Assembly (NCBI RefSeq): GCF_027946175.1 | Contig: NZ_AP026671.1 | Location: forward strand, 992,001-1,056,000 | From: Nitratiruptor tergarcus DSM 16512 | Lineage (GTDB): Bacteria; Campylobacterota; Campylobacteria; Campylobacterales; Nitratiruptoraceae | Direction of reading: 5' to 3' | DNA length: 64,000 nucleotides | Shown here: positions 16,321 to 24,035 of the stretch, piece by piece | Position numbering within the stretch: the first letter of the stretch is position 1 | Layout of the letters: each line of letters begins with the position of its first letter | The notes under the pieces: model-generated | What the model saw: the letters and a program-made list of their open reading frames with translations, nothing else | Told to the model about the DNA's origin: nothing | Database searches by the model: none | Position numbers and translations under genes: made by a program

Positions 16321-16585
16321 TTTCCCTCTCTTTTTTCCACTCTTTTAGTACTCTTATACCATTTTCATCAGAGGCAAGCAATATAATATCATCTTTAATC
16401 TCTACTAAATAGATATATCTGTTTCTTCCAAGAATTTTGGTCTCTTTGATTTTGATCTCTCTATTTTGCTTGGAGAGTTTTGGAAAGTTGTTATTAAAAT
16501 AGTAGTAGAGCGCATAAAGAAAAATTATAATAAGAGAAAAAGTAGCAAGAAACTTGATTATCGCATAGCTATCCTGCAAGATCAA
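16313..16585 (-). CDS. fliO: Flagellar assembly protein FliO
   Basis: Up to 90 residues: one membrane helix (FLATFSLIIIFLYALYYYF) followed by a small FliO-type beta domain (KIKETKILGRNRYIYLVEIKDDIILLASDENGI, seen as ETKILGRNRYIYLVEI and LLASDENGIRVL). FliO scaffolds assembly of the FliP ring. The start is a TTG: 16585 or, with better spacing from AAGGAT, 16579. It overlaps fliN upstream and fliP downstream. Confidence 0.85.
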   Translation of the reverse strand: MILQDSYAIIKFLATFSLIIIFLYALYYYFNNNFPKLSKQNREIKIKETKILGRNRYIYLVEIKDDIILLASDENGIRVLKEWKKERESV

Positions 16586-16817
16586 CTATCCTTACGCCAT
16601 ATTTTTCATTTGCAATAACAATCTCACCAATAGCAAAGGGGGCATCGTTGAGAGTGACTGTCACATACTCTTCTACGCTCTTATCAAGCTCTATCACATC
16701 ACCCTCTTTGAGAGCAAGTATCTCTACGAGTAGTTTCTCAGTACTACCCACATTTATACTAAGCTTGAGATTGATATCTTGTAAAAACTCTAGTCCTGGA
16801 TTTTGTGGATTTTCCAT
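16569..16817 (-). CDS. fliN: Minimal flagellar switch protein FliN (SpoA domain only)
   Basis: 82 residues, consisting of little more than the SpoA/C-ring domain: LKLSINVGSTEKLLVEILAL, GDVIELDKSVEEYVTVTLND, GEIVIANEKYGVRIVDL. Ordinary FliN proteins have 100-140 residues, so the N-terminal extension is absent. FliN forms the base of the C-ring and docks FliH. A second FliN-domain protein with a long N-terminus is encoded at 37183, so the two probably form the FliN-FliN/Y heterodimer or tetramer of the switch. ATG start, GGAT upstream. Confidence 0.9.
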   Translation of the reverse strand: MENPQNPGLEFLQDINLKLSINVGSTEKLLVEILALKEGDVIELDKSVEEYVTVTLNDAPFAIGEIVIANEKYGVRIVDLAG

Positions 16818-16829
16818 GATTATAATCCA

Positions 16830-17339
16830 TTATGCTGTTTGAATGACAAAGTCAGTAAAATAGACATTTTTCACGCCACCAATAGGCAAAATGGCATTAA
16901 CTCGCTTTAAAATCTCCTCTTTAAGCTCCTCTATCCCTTCGGCAGTTCTTAGTTCACTTGAACTTTTTGTAAAAAGCAGTGTCGTAATTGCATCTTTTAC
17001 CTGTGGAAGTCTCTTATCAAGCTCTGCTTTGATTTTTTCATCCTGTACATCGAGCACAATGCTAATTTTAAGATATCTGTCAGCATCTTTATCTTGGAGA
17101 TTTACAATAAACGTACCTACATCAAACTGCACCCCAAGATCTTCTACATTTTTAATCTCTTCAACAACTTTTTCGGCTTTTTTTTCTTTTTGCTCCTCTT
17201 TTTTCTTATCAAGCACCAAAAATTTATAAGCAGCCGCTCCGCCACCTCCTATGAGTATAAGCAGTATAAGGAGTATAAGAATGAGCTTTTTTTTACCGCC
17301 TTTTTTCTCCTCTTGCTGCTCCTTTGTCTCTTCAGCCAT
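16830..17339 (-). CDS. fliL: Flagellar basal body-associated protein FliL
   Basis: 169 residues from ATG 17339 (AAAGG upstream); a one-codon-longer TTG start is less likely. Charged N-terminus, one membrane helix at about 19-42 (KLILILLILLILIGGGGAAA), a Lys/Glu linker and a periplasmic FliL domain with ADRYLKISIVLDV and PQVKDAITTLLFTKSSSEL. The C-terminus ends VKNVYFTDFVIQ as in FliL. FliL rings surround the stator units and help torque. It lies between flgE and fliN. Confidence 0.93.
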   Translation of the reverse strand: MAEETKEQQEEKKGGKKKLILILLILLILIGGGGAAAYKFLVLDKKKEEQKEKKAEKVVEEIKNVEDLGVQFDVGTFIVNLQDKDADRYLKISIVLDVQDEKIKAELDKRLPQVKDAITTLLFTKSSSELRTAEGIEELKEEILKRVNAILPIGGVKNVYFTDFVIQTA

Positions 17340-17348
17340 CAAATACCT

Positions 17349-18662
17349 TTATCGTTTTATATCCATTGTTGTCTGGATGATTTGATCGCCCGTTGTAATT
17401 GTTTTTGCATTGGCTTGATATGCTCTTTGAGCAGTAATAAGATTGATAAACTCTTTTGAGATATCTACATTGCTCATCTCAAGCATACCGCTTCGTACTT
17501 TGCTAATCACACCTCCTGGTACTATTATCGGCGTAAATGTTTTTTGATTTGGTAAATAGAGGTTGTCTCCTTTTCTTATGAGAATCTCTTTATCTTTAAA
17601 CGTAGCAACACCGAGTTTTGCAACATCTTTGACCTGACCATTTGTATAAGATCCCTTGAGCACTCCATCCTCTGAAACAGAAATGTTCATCAAATCACCC
17701 TTGCCATAACCATCTTGTTGAGAGTAAAAAATAAAATCCGAAGCAACTTCACTTACATTATCGAAAGACATAGTTAGAGAAAGAGGAGATGCTGCACCAT
17801 TTGTTAACGGGAATGATGGCTGAGGATCGTTTCCGCTTTTAGATTGATTTCCTTGAGCATCATAGGTATATGTTGCCGTATTAGTCCCATCAGAAGCTGA
17901 TGTTATTCTTCCTTGATCATCGAATTCCAAAGTCAATGTATTATTTTGAGTTCCAGTTGGAACTTCACCATCCAATAACACCACTACCTCCCATCGTCTA
18001 GCAGTTTCATCAGTATGCCTATAATAATAAGAAAGAGTATGAGAGTTACCTAAACTATCATATGCAGGCATTGTATTAATATAATTATAAGTAGAGGTAT
18101 TATTTTGATCAAAAGGTATTGATATCACTGGAACACTAGAATCAAGATTTGTTGGCTCTTCAAAACTAACTTTGGAAGTCATATGAGGTGCTAGTGAACT
18201 TGGGATATTCACATCTTCCAGATCACCTATCATATTTCCATTTTCATCCAGTTTCCATCCTTGCAGTTTATATCCGGATTGATTAATAATGTCTCCATTG
18301 GCATCTATCCTGAAATTACCGTCTCTTGTATAATATTGTAAATCATTGGCACTGGGACTACGTACAATAAAAAAACCTTCTCCATCAAGTGCAAGAGAGA
18401 GTGGTTGATTGGTGTTTTTAAATGCCCCTTGACTAAAATCTTTTGTAGTTGATCCAACAAAAGATCCACCACCTATCTCTCTATTTTTTGGTGCCCCACC
18501 TGCTGAAAAAGTTGTCAAAGAGCTTGAAACTAAATCATTAAAATTGACAACTTCTTGCTTGTAACCATTTGTATTTACATTGGCGATATTATCTGAAATC
18601 ACAGATAGCCAATCCCTGTTTGCTCCTAAACCTGTATTTCCTGTATAAAATGACTGGAGCAT
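17349..18662 (-). CDS. flgE: Flagellar hook protein
   Basis: 437 residues. The N-terminal motif FYTGNTGLGANRDWLSVISD then NIANVNTNGYKQ, and the C-terminal EFINLITAQRAYQANAKTIT, are the hook/rod family ends; the centre holds FlgE D1/D2 beta regions (GDLMNISVSEDGVLKGSYTNG). Length is that of gammaproteobacterial FlgE (about 400) and roughly half of the long hook proteins of Campylobacter and Helicobacter. AGGAGG ribosome site; two bases after flgD. Confidence 0.95.
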   Translation of the reverse strand: MLQSFYTGNTGLGANRDWLSVISDNIANVNTNGYKQEVVNFNDLVSSSLTTFSAGGAPKNREIGGGSFVGSTTKDFSQGAFKNTNQPLSLALDGEGFFIVRSPSANDLQYYTRDGNFRIDANGDIINQSGYKLQGWKLDENGNMIGDLEDVNIPSSLAPHMTSKVSFEEPTNLDSSVPVISIPFDQNNTSTYNYINTMPAYDSLGNSHTLSYYYRHTDETARRWEVVVLLDGEVPTGTQNNTLTLEFDDQGRITSASDGTNTATYTYDAQGNQSKSGNDPQPSFPLTNGAASPLSLTMSFDNVSEVASDFIFYSQQDGYGKGDLMNISVSEDGVLKGSYTNGQVKDVAKLGVATFKDKEILIRKGDNLYLPNQKTFTPIIVPGGVISKVRSGMLEMSNVDISKEFINLITAQRAYQANAKTITTGDQIIQTTMDIKR

Positions 18663-18663
18663 T

Positions 18664-19314
18664 TTAGCCTCCTATCTTCTCAATATTTGCTATATCGATG
18701 GTACCTTTATCATAAATTGCTACGATATTTGCACCATCCTTTTCTATTCCTGTAACAAGCGCAGTAGCTTTTACTTTCGCATCTACTCTCTCTTCGCCCT
18801 CTTTAGCAACAACACTTACTCTATAATATCCATCTTCAATCGTTTCATCATCCACCTCGAAAATATATTTCTCATTTGCTTTTAGATCACTATACTCTTT
18901 TTTAGCAACAATATCTCCCTCTTCATTACTCAGATACACTACAGCATGGTTAGCATCTTTTTTCAAAGAAAATTGCACTTCGCTCTTGCCATTTTGTACA
19001 AACGTGTTGTCACCCTCATATAACACTTTTTTTCCTATTAGATTGGTAGCATTCATAAAAAGTGTATTATTGTTATTAAGAGCATTCACAGAGTCTTCAA
19101 AATTTTTCATCACTTCTAACTCGCGAAGCTTCACAGTATTATCTATGAATTTTGTAATATCTTGCGCTTCAAAAGGATCTTGATACTGGAATGATGTAAG
19201 CAATACTTTCAAAAAACCTTCTTGGTCTATTTGAGAGTTGTCATAATTTGCATCATAAACTTTGATCTCTTTGCCACTAAGACCTTGAAGTGTGTCGATA
19301 GCGCTAGTCGCCAT
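18664..19314 (-). CDS. flgD: Hook-cap scaffolding protein
   Basis: 216 residues. The FlgD N-terminal signature is seen in DQEGFLKVLLTSFQYQDPFE and FIDNTVKLRELEVMKNFEDS, followed by tudor/FlgD Ig-like beta domains (GKKVLYEGDNTFVQNGKSEV; IFEVDDETIEDGYYRVSVVA). FlgD caps the growing hook and is left behind by FlgK. A 75-base gap separates it from fliI; AAAGGTGA ribosome site. Confidence 0.93.
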   Translation of the reverse strand: MATSAIDTLQGLSGKEIKVYDANYDNSQIDQEGFLKVLLTSFQYQDPFEAQDITKFIDNTVKLRELEVMKNFEDSVNALNNNNTLFMNATNLIGKKVLYEGDNTFVQNGKSEVQFSLKKDANHAVVYLSNEEGDIVAKKEYSDLKANEKYIFEVDDETIEDGYYRVSVVAKEGEERVDAKVKATALVTGIEKDGANIVAIYDKGTIDIANIEKIGG

Positions 19315-19389
19315 AAGTCACCTTTATAATGCTAGTTAAAAAAGATTGTAACCCAAACAAAATTAATAAAACTTTAAAATTATTGAATT

Positions 19390-20688
19390 TTAGGCTGATT
19401 CGATAGAATTTATCAATTTTTGCAGTTCTAAAAAGCTCTCTTGCAGATTTTTTTTAGTATCGACTGATTGTTTTAGAAATGCTTCAAGCTTGTCATAATT
19501 TTCAATTGCCAAATCTATTTTTGGTGAAGATCCCTTTTTATAAAGCCCCATATTGATCATATCTTCAGCATCTTTGTATGTTGCAAGAAGATTAATAAAT
19601 GTAGACTGCATCTGTGCTACTTCATCACTTACAAGTTGAGGAGCAAGACGGCTAATACTTTTTAGAGGATCGACTGCTGGAAAGATTCTTTTTTGTGCCA
19701 TCTCTTTTGATAGCACTATATGACCGTCTAAAAATCCTACCGCTGCATCAGCTACAGGGTCACTTGCTATCTCATCTCCCTCTACAAGAACAGTATAAAT
19801 ACCAGTAATTGATCCTTTTCCACTAAATGTTCCGGCTTGCTCTATGATTTTTGGCAAAAGTGAAAAGACTGAAGGAGTGTACCCTTTGGAGGTGGGCGGC
19901 TCGCCTATGGCAAGACCAATTTCACGCTGCGCCATCGCAAGTCTTGTGAGAGAATCTACAAGAAAAAGGACATTTTTATTACGATTAGAAAAATAGTTAG
20001 CAATAGCAATAGCAACATAGACTGCTCTTACTTTTGCTAAAGGTGTTTGATCAGATGTAGCAGCAACCACTACAGACTTTTGCAATGCTTTTTCGGTTAA
20101 ATTATCTTCAATAAACTCTCTTACCTCTCTTCCTCGCTCTCCAATGAGCGCAATTACGTTGACATCCGCTTCTGTATAGCGAGAAATCATACCAAGCAGG
20201 GTACTTTTTCCAACACCAGCACTTGCAAAAATACCTACTCTTTGCCCTTTTCCAATCGTTAATAATCCATTGATACTACGTATGCCAATATCAAGAGGCT
20301 CTTTGATGCGGTCACGAAGTAAGGGATTGAGCGGATCATTTTTGAGGTAATATTTATTCTCATAGCGAACAAAATCTTTATTAAGAGGGTTTCCAAATGG
20401 ATCTATTACACAGCCTAACAGATCTTCTCCTACACCTACATTCACTCGCTCTAGTGAAGCTTCAACAAAACTCCCAACTTTAATACCTCTTGTATCATCA
20501 TAAGCCATGAGCAAAGTTTTGCCCTCTTTAAAACCAACTACTTCAGCTTCTAGTCCATTTTCCAAATAGCACGAATCCCCAATGGAGACATTAGGCAAAT
20601 AGGCCTCTATAATAGGGCCGCTTACCCCTATGATACGCCCTTTGACAATAAACTTAGGTAAGCTTTTTAGTCTCTCTTTTAATTTCAT
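19390..20688 (-). CDS. fliI: Flagellum-specific ATPase FliI
   Basis: 432 residues, an F1-beta-like ATPase. Walker A is ASAGVGKST (about 161-169), Walker B VLFLVDSLTR, and the type III ATPase signature GYTPSVFSLLPKIIEQAG is present. FliI unfolds and feeds export substrates with FliH and FliJ. It overlaps the fliH end by 35 bases and has only a weak ribosome site (AAAAG), suggesting coupled translation. Confidence 0.96.
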   Translation of the reverse strand: MKLKERLKSLPKFIVKGRIIGVSGPIIEAYLPNVSIGDSCYLENGLEAEVVGFKEGKTLLMAYDDTRGIKVGSFVEASLERVNVGVGEDLLGCVIDPFGNPLNKDFVRYENKYYLKNDPLNPLLRDRIKEPLDIGIRSINGLLTIGKGQRVGIFASAGVGKSTLLGMISRYTEADVNVIALIGERGREVREFIEDNLTEKALQKSVVVAATSDQTPLAKVRAVYVAIAIANYFSNRNKNVLFLVDSLTRLAMAQREIGLAIGEPPTSKGYTPSVFSLLPKIIEQAGTFSGKGSITGIYTVLVEGDEIASDPVADAAVGFLDGHIVLSKEMAQKRIFPAVDPLKSISRLAPQLVSDEVAQMQSTFINLLATYKDAEDMINMGLYKKGSSPKIDLAIENYDKLEAFLKQSVDTKKNLQESFLELQKLINSIESA

Positions 20689-21343
20689 CTTTTATAACAT
20701 TCAACTTTTCTTCTATTTTATTTTCTATTTTAAAATCGTGAAACTCTATAATAAATTCGTTTTCTTTTAGTTCCTCACTTCTTTTTACTTGTACTGTTTC
20801 AAAACGTTTTTTTATATCTTCAAACATATTTGGCGAAACAATAATATCAAGTGGCATATAGTTGCTAAAGTCCTCCAGTAGTTTCTCTATAGCTTCGGTA
20901 ATAGTTTGCATATTTTTTTTGTCAATAAAGAGAAATTCTAGTATTTCATTGACATTATCCAATACAATATCTGTGAAACGGTGGAGAAAAAGATTGTATT
21001 TTTGTGCAAACTCTTTCTCAAAATCGAGATATTTAGTCTGCAGATGTGCAATCTCTTGCTCTTTTTCTTGTAAAAAATGAGATTTTAGTTCTTGGATTTT
21101 AACCTCAAGAACCTTATTAAATTTTTGCTCTGCGTCACTAAATCCCTGCTCATAACTCTCCTTTGATACTTTGGCTATGAGCTCTTTATACTCTTTCTCC
21201 ATCTCTTCTATTTTTTGCTGATAAAAGCGCTCTATCTCCTTTATCTTTTCATCAAAATTTTCTGTATCAACTTTTTCTTTAAGCTCTTTACTCGCCTCTT
21301 GCATCTGCTCAAAAGCTGTAAAATCGTCAAGTTCTAATTTCAT
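20654..21343 (-). CDS. fliH: Flagellar export ATPase regulator FliH
   Basis: 229 residues from ATG 21343, which overlaps the fliF stop as ATGA and has GAAGAGAG upstream; an upstream ATG at 21364 lies within fliF. The N-terminal half is a long charged coiled coil (EEMEKEYKELIAKVSKESYE, EQGFSDAEQKF), the C-terminal part an E2-stalk-like domain with LDIIVSPNMFEDIKKRF. FliH inhibits and localises FliI at the C-ring via FliN. Position between fliF and fliI fits. Confidence 0.88.
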   Translation of the reverse strand: MKLELDDFTAFEQMQEASKELKEKVDTENFDEKIKEIERFYQQKIEEMEKEYKELIAKVSKESYEQGFSDAEQKFNKVLEVKIQELKSHFLQEKEQEIAHLQTKYLDFEKEFAQKYNLFLHRFTDIVLDNVNEILEFLFIDKKNMQTITEAIEKLLEDFSNYMPLDIIVSPNMFEDIKKRFETVQVKRSEELKENEFIIEFHDFKIENKIEEKLNVIKDEIKRETKKLT

Positions 21344-22953
21344 TTGCTCTCTTCTTTTATCCATTTGCTAATCATATCTGCAAGTATATCGGGATTTTCT
21401 TCTGCAACTTCCAAAATTCTTGTATAGAGGGGCTCTTTCTCAAAATTAAAAATATCTTCTTCTTTCGCATGGAGCGCTGCTGCAGCTTCTGCTGCTTGCG
21501 CCCCAGCACCTTGCAACGCTTCTACTTGTTTAGCTTCTAGCTCTTGCAATTTCGCTCTTCTTCTTTTCATCAAGAGTGTAGCAACAAGTCCAAAAAGTAT
21601 AAGTACCATTAATACTATAGCTCCTATAAGAAGATAAATTTGCATAGTTTTTTCTTGAGGAGCAGCTACACTCTCAGCCGGTTTTGTAGTCTCAAAAGGT
21701 ACACTTACTACAGTAACTTTATCTCCTCGCTGCTCGTCAAACCCAATTGCACTCTTTATAAGACGCTCATAAGCAGCAAGCTCCTCTTTGCTTCTTGGTA
21801 CATACTCTACTGTAACGGTACCGTTTTTATCGATTTTTTTAATGTATTTGCCATCTACAAGTACCCCAACACTTATCTTTTTTACTTTAAAAACATTCTT
21901 CTTGGTAACTATGTACGATTTTGTCACATCATAATTGGTAGTAACATCTTTTTTATTTTTATCTAAAAGGAGATTATTGTTTTTTCTATTAATAGTGGCT
22001 GGAACATTTGTCGGTGTTCCAGGAGCACCAACTTTTTGCTTCTCAAATCCTTTTGTTTTTTCTTGAATCTTTCTCTCACTGACAATAGCTACCTTGTCTG
22101 GATCATATATCTCATCTTTTTTATTAACTTTAGATGTCTCTACATCTACACTTGCTCGCACGACGACTTTTTGTGCTCCAAGAGCTCGTGCTAGCATCGA
22201 TTGAATGCTCTTTTCAATCTCTCGTTTGATTTTTCTTTTGATATTGACAATATCGCTAGGCTCATCTTGTTTTTCATTGGCAACGAGATCTGAGAGTACT
22301 CGGCCTTGATTGTCAACCACTGTTACATTTTGTGGTTTGAGTTTGGCAACTGCATGAGAAACGAGAAATATAATTGCTTTAACCTGCTCTTTACTCAAAT
22401 CTTTACCAGGCCATAGTGAAACAATAACAGATGCTTTTGCTTCATCCTCTTCTCTTGCAAATATAGAATCTTGTGGCAATGCAATGTTGACTTTTGCTTC
22501 CTTTATTGCATCAATCTTTTTGATAGTACGGGCTAATTCACCTTCAATTGCGCGAATATAATTAATGTTTTCTTGAAAATGGGTAGCTCCCATTTTCGGC
22601 TCATTAAAGATCTCAAATCCTACATCATGCGATGAGGGAATACCTTTTGCAGCAAGCTTGAGGCGAATATCATAAATTTTATCTTTTGGTACAAGAATAA
22701 TAGATCCATCACCTTTGACTTCATAAGGAATATTTTCTTGCTGCAGTTCTGAGAGAATCTTTCCTGCATCATCAGGACTTAGGTTTGTATAGAGTACACC
22801 ATAACGCTCTTTTGAAATATCACGAAAGAGAAGTGCTGAGAGAAGGATAATAATAGCTATAACACTAAGAGCTAAAAAGAGTGTTTTAAGGAAATTCTGA
22901 TTTTCAAAAAGCTCTTTTGCTTTTGTTTGAAGTGTAGTAAAATCTAGTGCCAA
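21340..22953 (-). CDS. fliF: MS-ring protein FliF
   Basis: 537 residues, two membrane segments (about 20-44 and 443-463) flanking the periplasmic YscJ/FliF domain (YGVLYTNLSPDDAGKILSEL, IRAIEGELARTIKKIDAIKE, KASVIVSLWPGKDLS). The C-terminal helix YTRILEVAEENPDILADMIS-KW is the FliG-binding site. The start is TTG 22953 with GAGGTGA upstream and no nearby ATG. fliG, normally next to fliF, lies instead 16 kb away at 38807. Confidence 0.95.
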   Translation of the reverse strand: MALDFTTLQTKAKELFENQNFLKTLFLALSVIAIIILLSALLFRDISKERYGVLYTNLSPDDAGKILSELQQENIPYEVKGDGSIILVPKDKIYDIRLKLAAKGIPSSHDVGFEIFNEPKMGATHFQENINYIRAIEGELARTIKKIDAIKEAKVNIALPQDSIFAREEDEAKASVIVSLWPGKDLSKEQVKAIIFLVSHAVAKLKPQNVTVVDNQGRVLSDLVANEKQDEPSDIVNIKRKIKREIEKSIQSMLARALGAQKVVVRASVDVETSKVNKKDEIYDPDKVAIVSERKIQEKTKGFEKQKVGAPGTPTNVPATINRKNNNLLLDKNKKDVTTNYDVTKSYIVTKKNVFKVKKISVGVLVDGKYIKKIDKNGTVTVEYVPRSKEELAAYERLIKSAIGFDEQRGDKVTVVSVPFETTKPAESVAAPQEKTMQIYLLIGAIVLMVLILFGLVATLLMKRRRAKLQELEAKQVEALQGAGAQAAEAAAALHAKEEDIFNFEKEPLYTRILEVAEENPDILADMISKWIKEESK

Positions 22954-22962
22954 TTACTCACC

Positions 22963-23247
22963 TCATACCTGCATACGCATAATCTCTTGATAAGCTTCAA
23001 TAGCCTTGTTGCGAATTTCAGTAGCAAGGCGGAGAGAAATATCAGCTTTTTCTATGGTACTCATAAGTTCTACCAAATTATCCACATCGCCTTGTATAAG
23101 TTTTGCTTGTGCACTGCTGGCAGCTTGAAGATCGCCATTGACATCTGCAACAAATTTTTCTACAAGATCTGCAAAATCACTCTTTTGAGATGTTTGGACT
23201 TGCGCAAGATTTGCAGAAAGTGCACTTGATACACCATCTATTTTCAT
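22963..23247 (-). CDS. fliE: Basal-body rod/MS-ring junction protein FliE
   Basis: 94 residues, normal FliE length, with the C-terminal signature VDNLVELMSTIEKADISLRL and NKAIEAYQEIMRMQV. FliE links the MS-ring and export gate to the rod. AAGGAAT ribosome site; between flgC and fliF as in the widespread flgBC-fliE cluster. Confidence 0.94.
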   Translation of the reverse strand: MKIDGVSSALSANLAQVQTSQKSDFADLVEKFVADVNGDLQAASSAQAKLIQGDVDNLVELMSTIEKADISLRLATEIRNKAIEAYQEIMRMQV

Positions 23248-23257
23248 TTTTTATTCC

Positions 23258-23665
23258 TTACACTTTTATAATTTCTAAACTTTTAAGAAGCATATCTTTT
23301 TGTGTATTAAACGCCGTAAGATTTGCTTCATAAGTCCTCATTGCAGAAATCATATCAACCATCTCTCGCATAGGATCTATATTTGGCAGTTTCACATATC
23401 CTCTCTCATCAGCTAAAGGATTTTGTGGATCGTATTTGAGTTTATATGGTGTTTGATCCTCTATCACCTCCTTAATAGCAACTTTTGAAAGAGGCACACC
23501 ATTTTGGGCATCAAGAACCTCTTCAAATACTGGGATTTTTCGTCTATATGGGTTGCCTTTGTCATCAACTGCATTGCTATTTGCCATGTTGCTCGAAATG
23601 ATGTCCATTCTATATTTTTGGACAGAAAGACCAGTTTGTGAAACTTCAAGCCCTTTAAAAATCAT
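23258..23665 (-). CDS. flgC: Proximal rod protein FlgC
   Basis: 135 residues. FlgC ends are clear: FKGLEVSQTGLSVQKYRMDI then SSNMANSNA at the N-terminus, and NPLADERGYVKLPNIDPMRE followed by MVDMISAMRTYEANLTAFNT at the C-terminus. It forms part of the rod that crosses the periplasm. GGGAG ribosome site, two bases after flgB. Confidence 0.95.
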   Translation of the reverse strand: MIFKGLEVSQTGLSVQKYRMDIISSNMANSNAVDDKGNPYRRKIPVFEEVLDAQNGVPLSKVAIKEVIEDQTPYKLKYDPQNPLADERGYVKLPNIDPMREMVDMISAMRTYEANLTAFNTQKDMLLKSLEIIKV

Positions 23666-23667
23666 TG

Positions 23668-24033
23668 TTATCTCCCACTAATGACGAGTTTAAGTTTTGC
23701 AAACTCTTTTTTGAGATTTTCTGCCAAAGATTTATACATAATCGAACTCTCTGCAAGCTTAGCGAGCTCTTCTTGTACATCTACACGGTTGTCATCATAT
23801 CCCCGTATTTTTGAAAGCTCTATCTCTTTAAATTTTTTCCCATTACTTGTAGGCTCAATATGTTTGGGATTATCTTTTTTCAACTCCATACTACGCTCTA
23901 ACTCTTTTGCAAAAACCAGTTCTTTAGGCACATACCCTGGTGTATCGGCATTAGCAATATTTGATTGGATCACTTTTGTTCTTTCAAGATAGAAAGAGGC
24001 AGTTTGAGAGATTTTATCAATTTTATCCCACAT
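23668..24033 (-). CDS. flgB: Proximal rod protein FlgB
   Basis: 121 residues from ATG 24033. This start has AAGGAAT seven bases upstream, lies just after the upstream stop and gives the usual FlgB length; a start at 24111 would add 26 unrelated residues read from inside the TPR gene. The rod signature is TKVIQSNIANADTPGYVPKE, and the C-terminus has SSIMYKSLAENLKKEFAKLK. FlgB is the most membrane-proximal rod protein. Confidence 0.94.
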   Translation of the reverse strand: MWDKIDKISQTASFYLERTKVIQSNIANADTPGYVPKELVFAKELERSMELKKDNPKHIEPTSNGKKFKEIELSKIRGYDDNRVDVQEELAKLAESSIMYKSLAENLKKEFAKLKLVISGR

Positions 24034-24035
24034 AT

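Noticed and set aside
17525-17551. Perfect GCCGATAA with CAAA 15 bases upstream on the minus strand inside flgE
   Set aside because: It fits sigma28 but reads as ordinary codons within the conserved flgE end and is far from a gene start. Intragenic sigma28 sites exist, so it is worth scanning, but I do not list it as a promoter.
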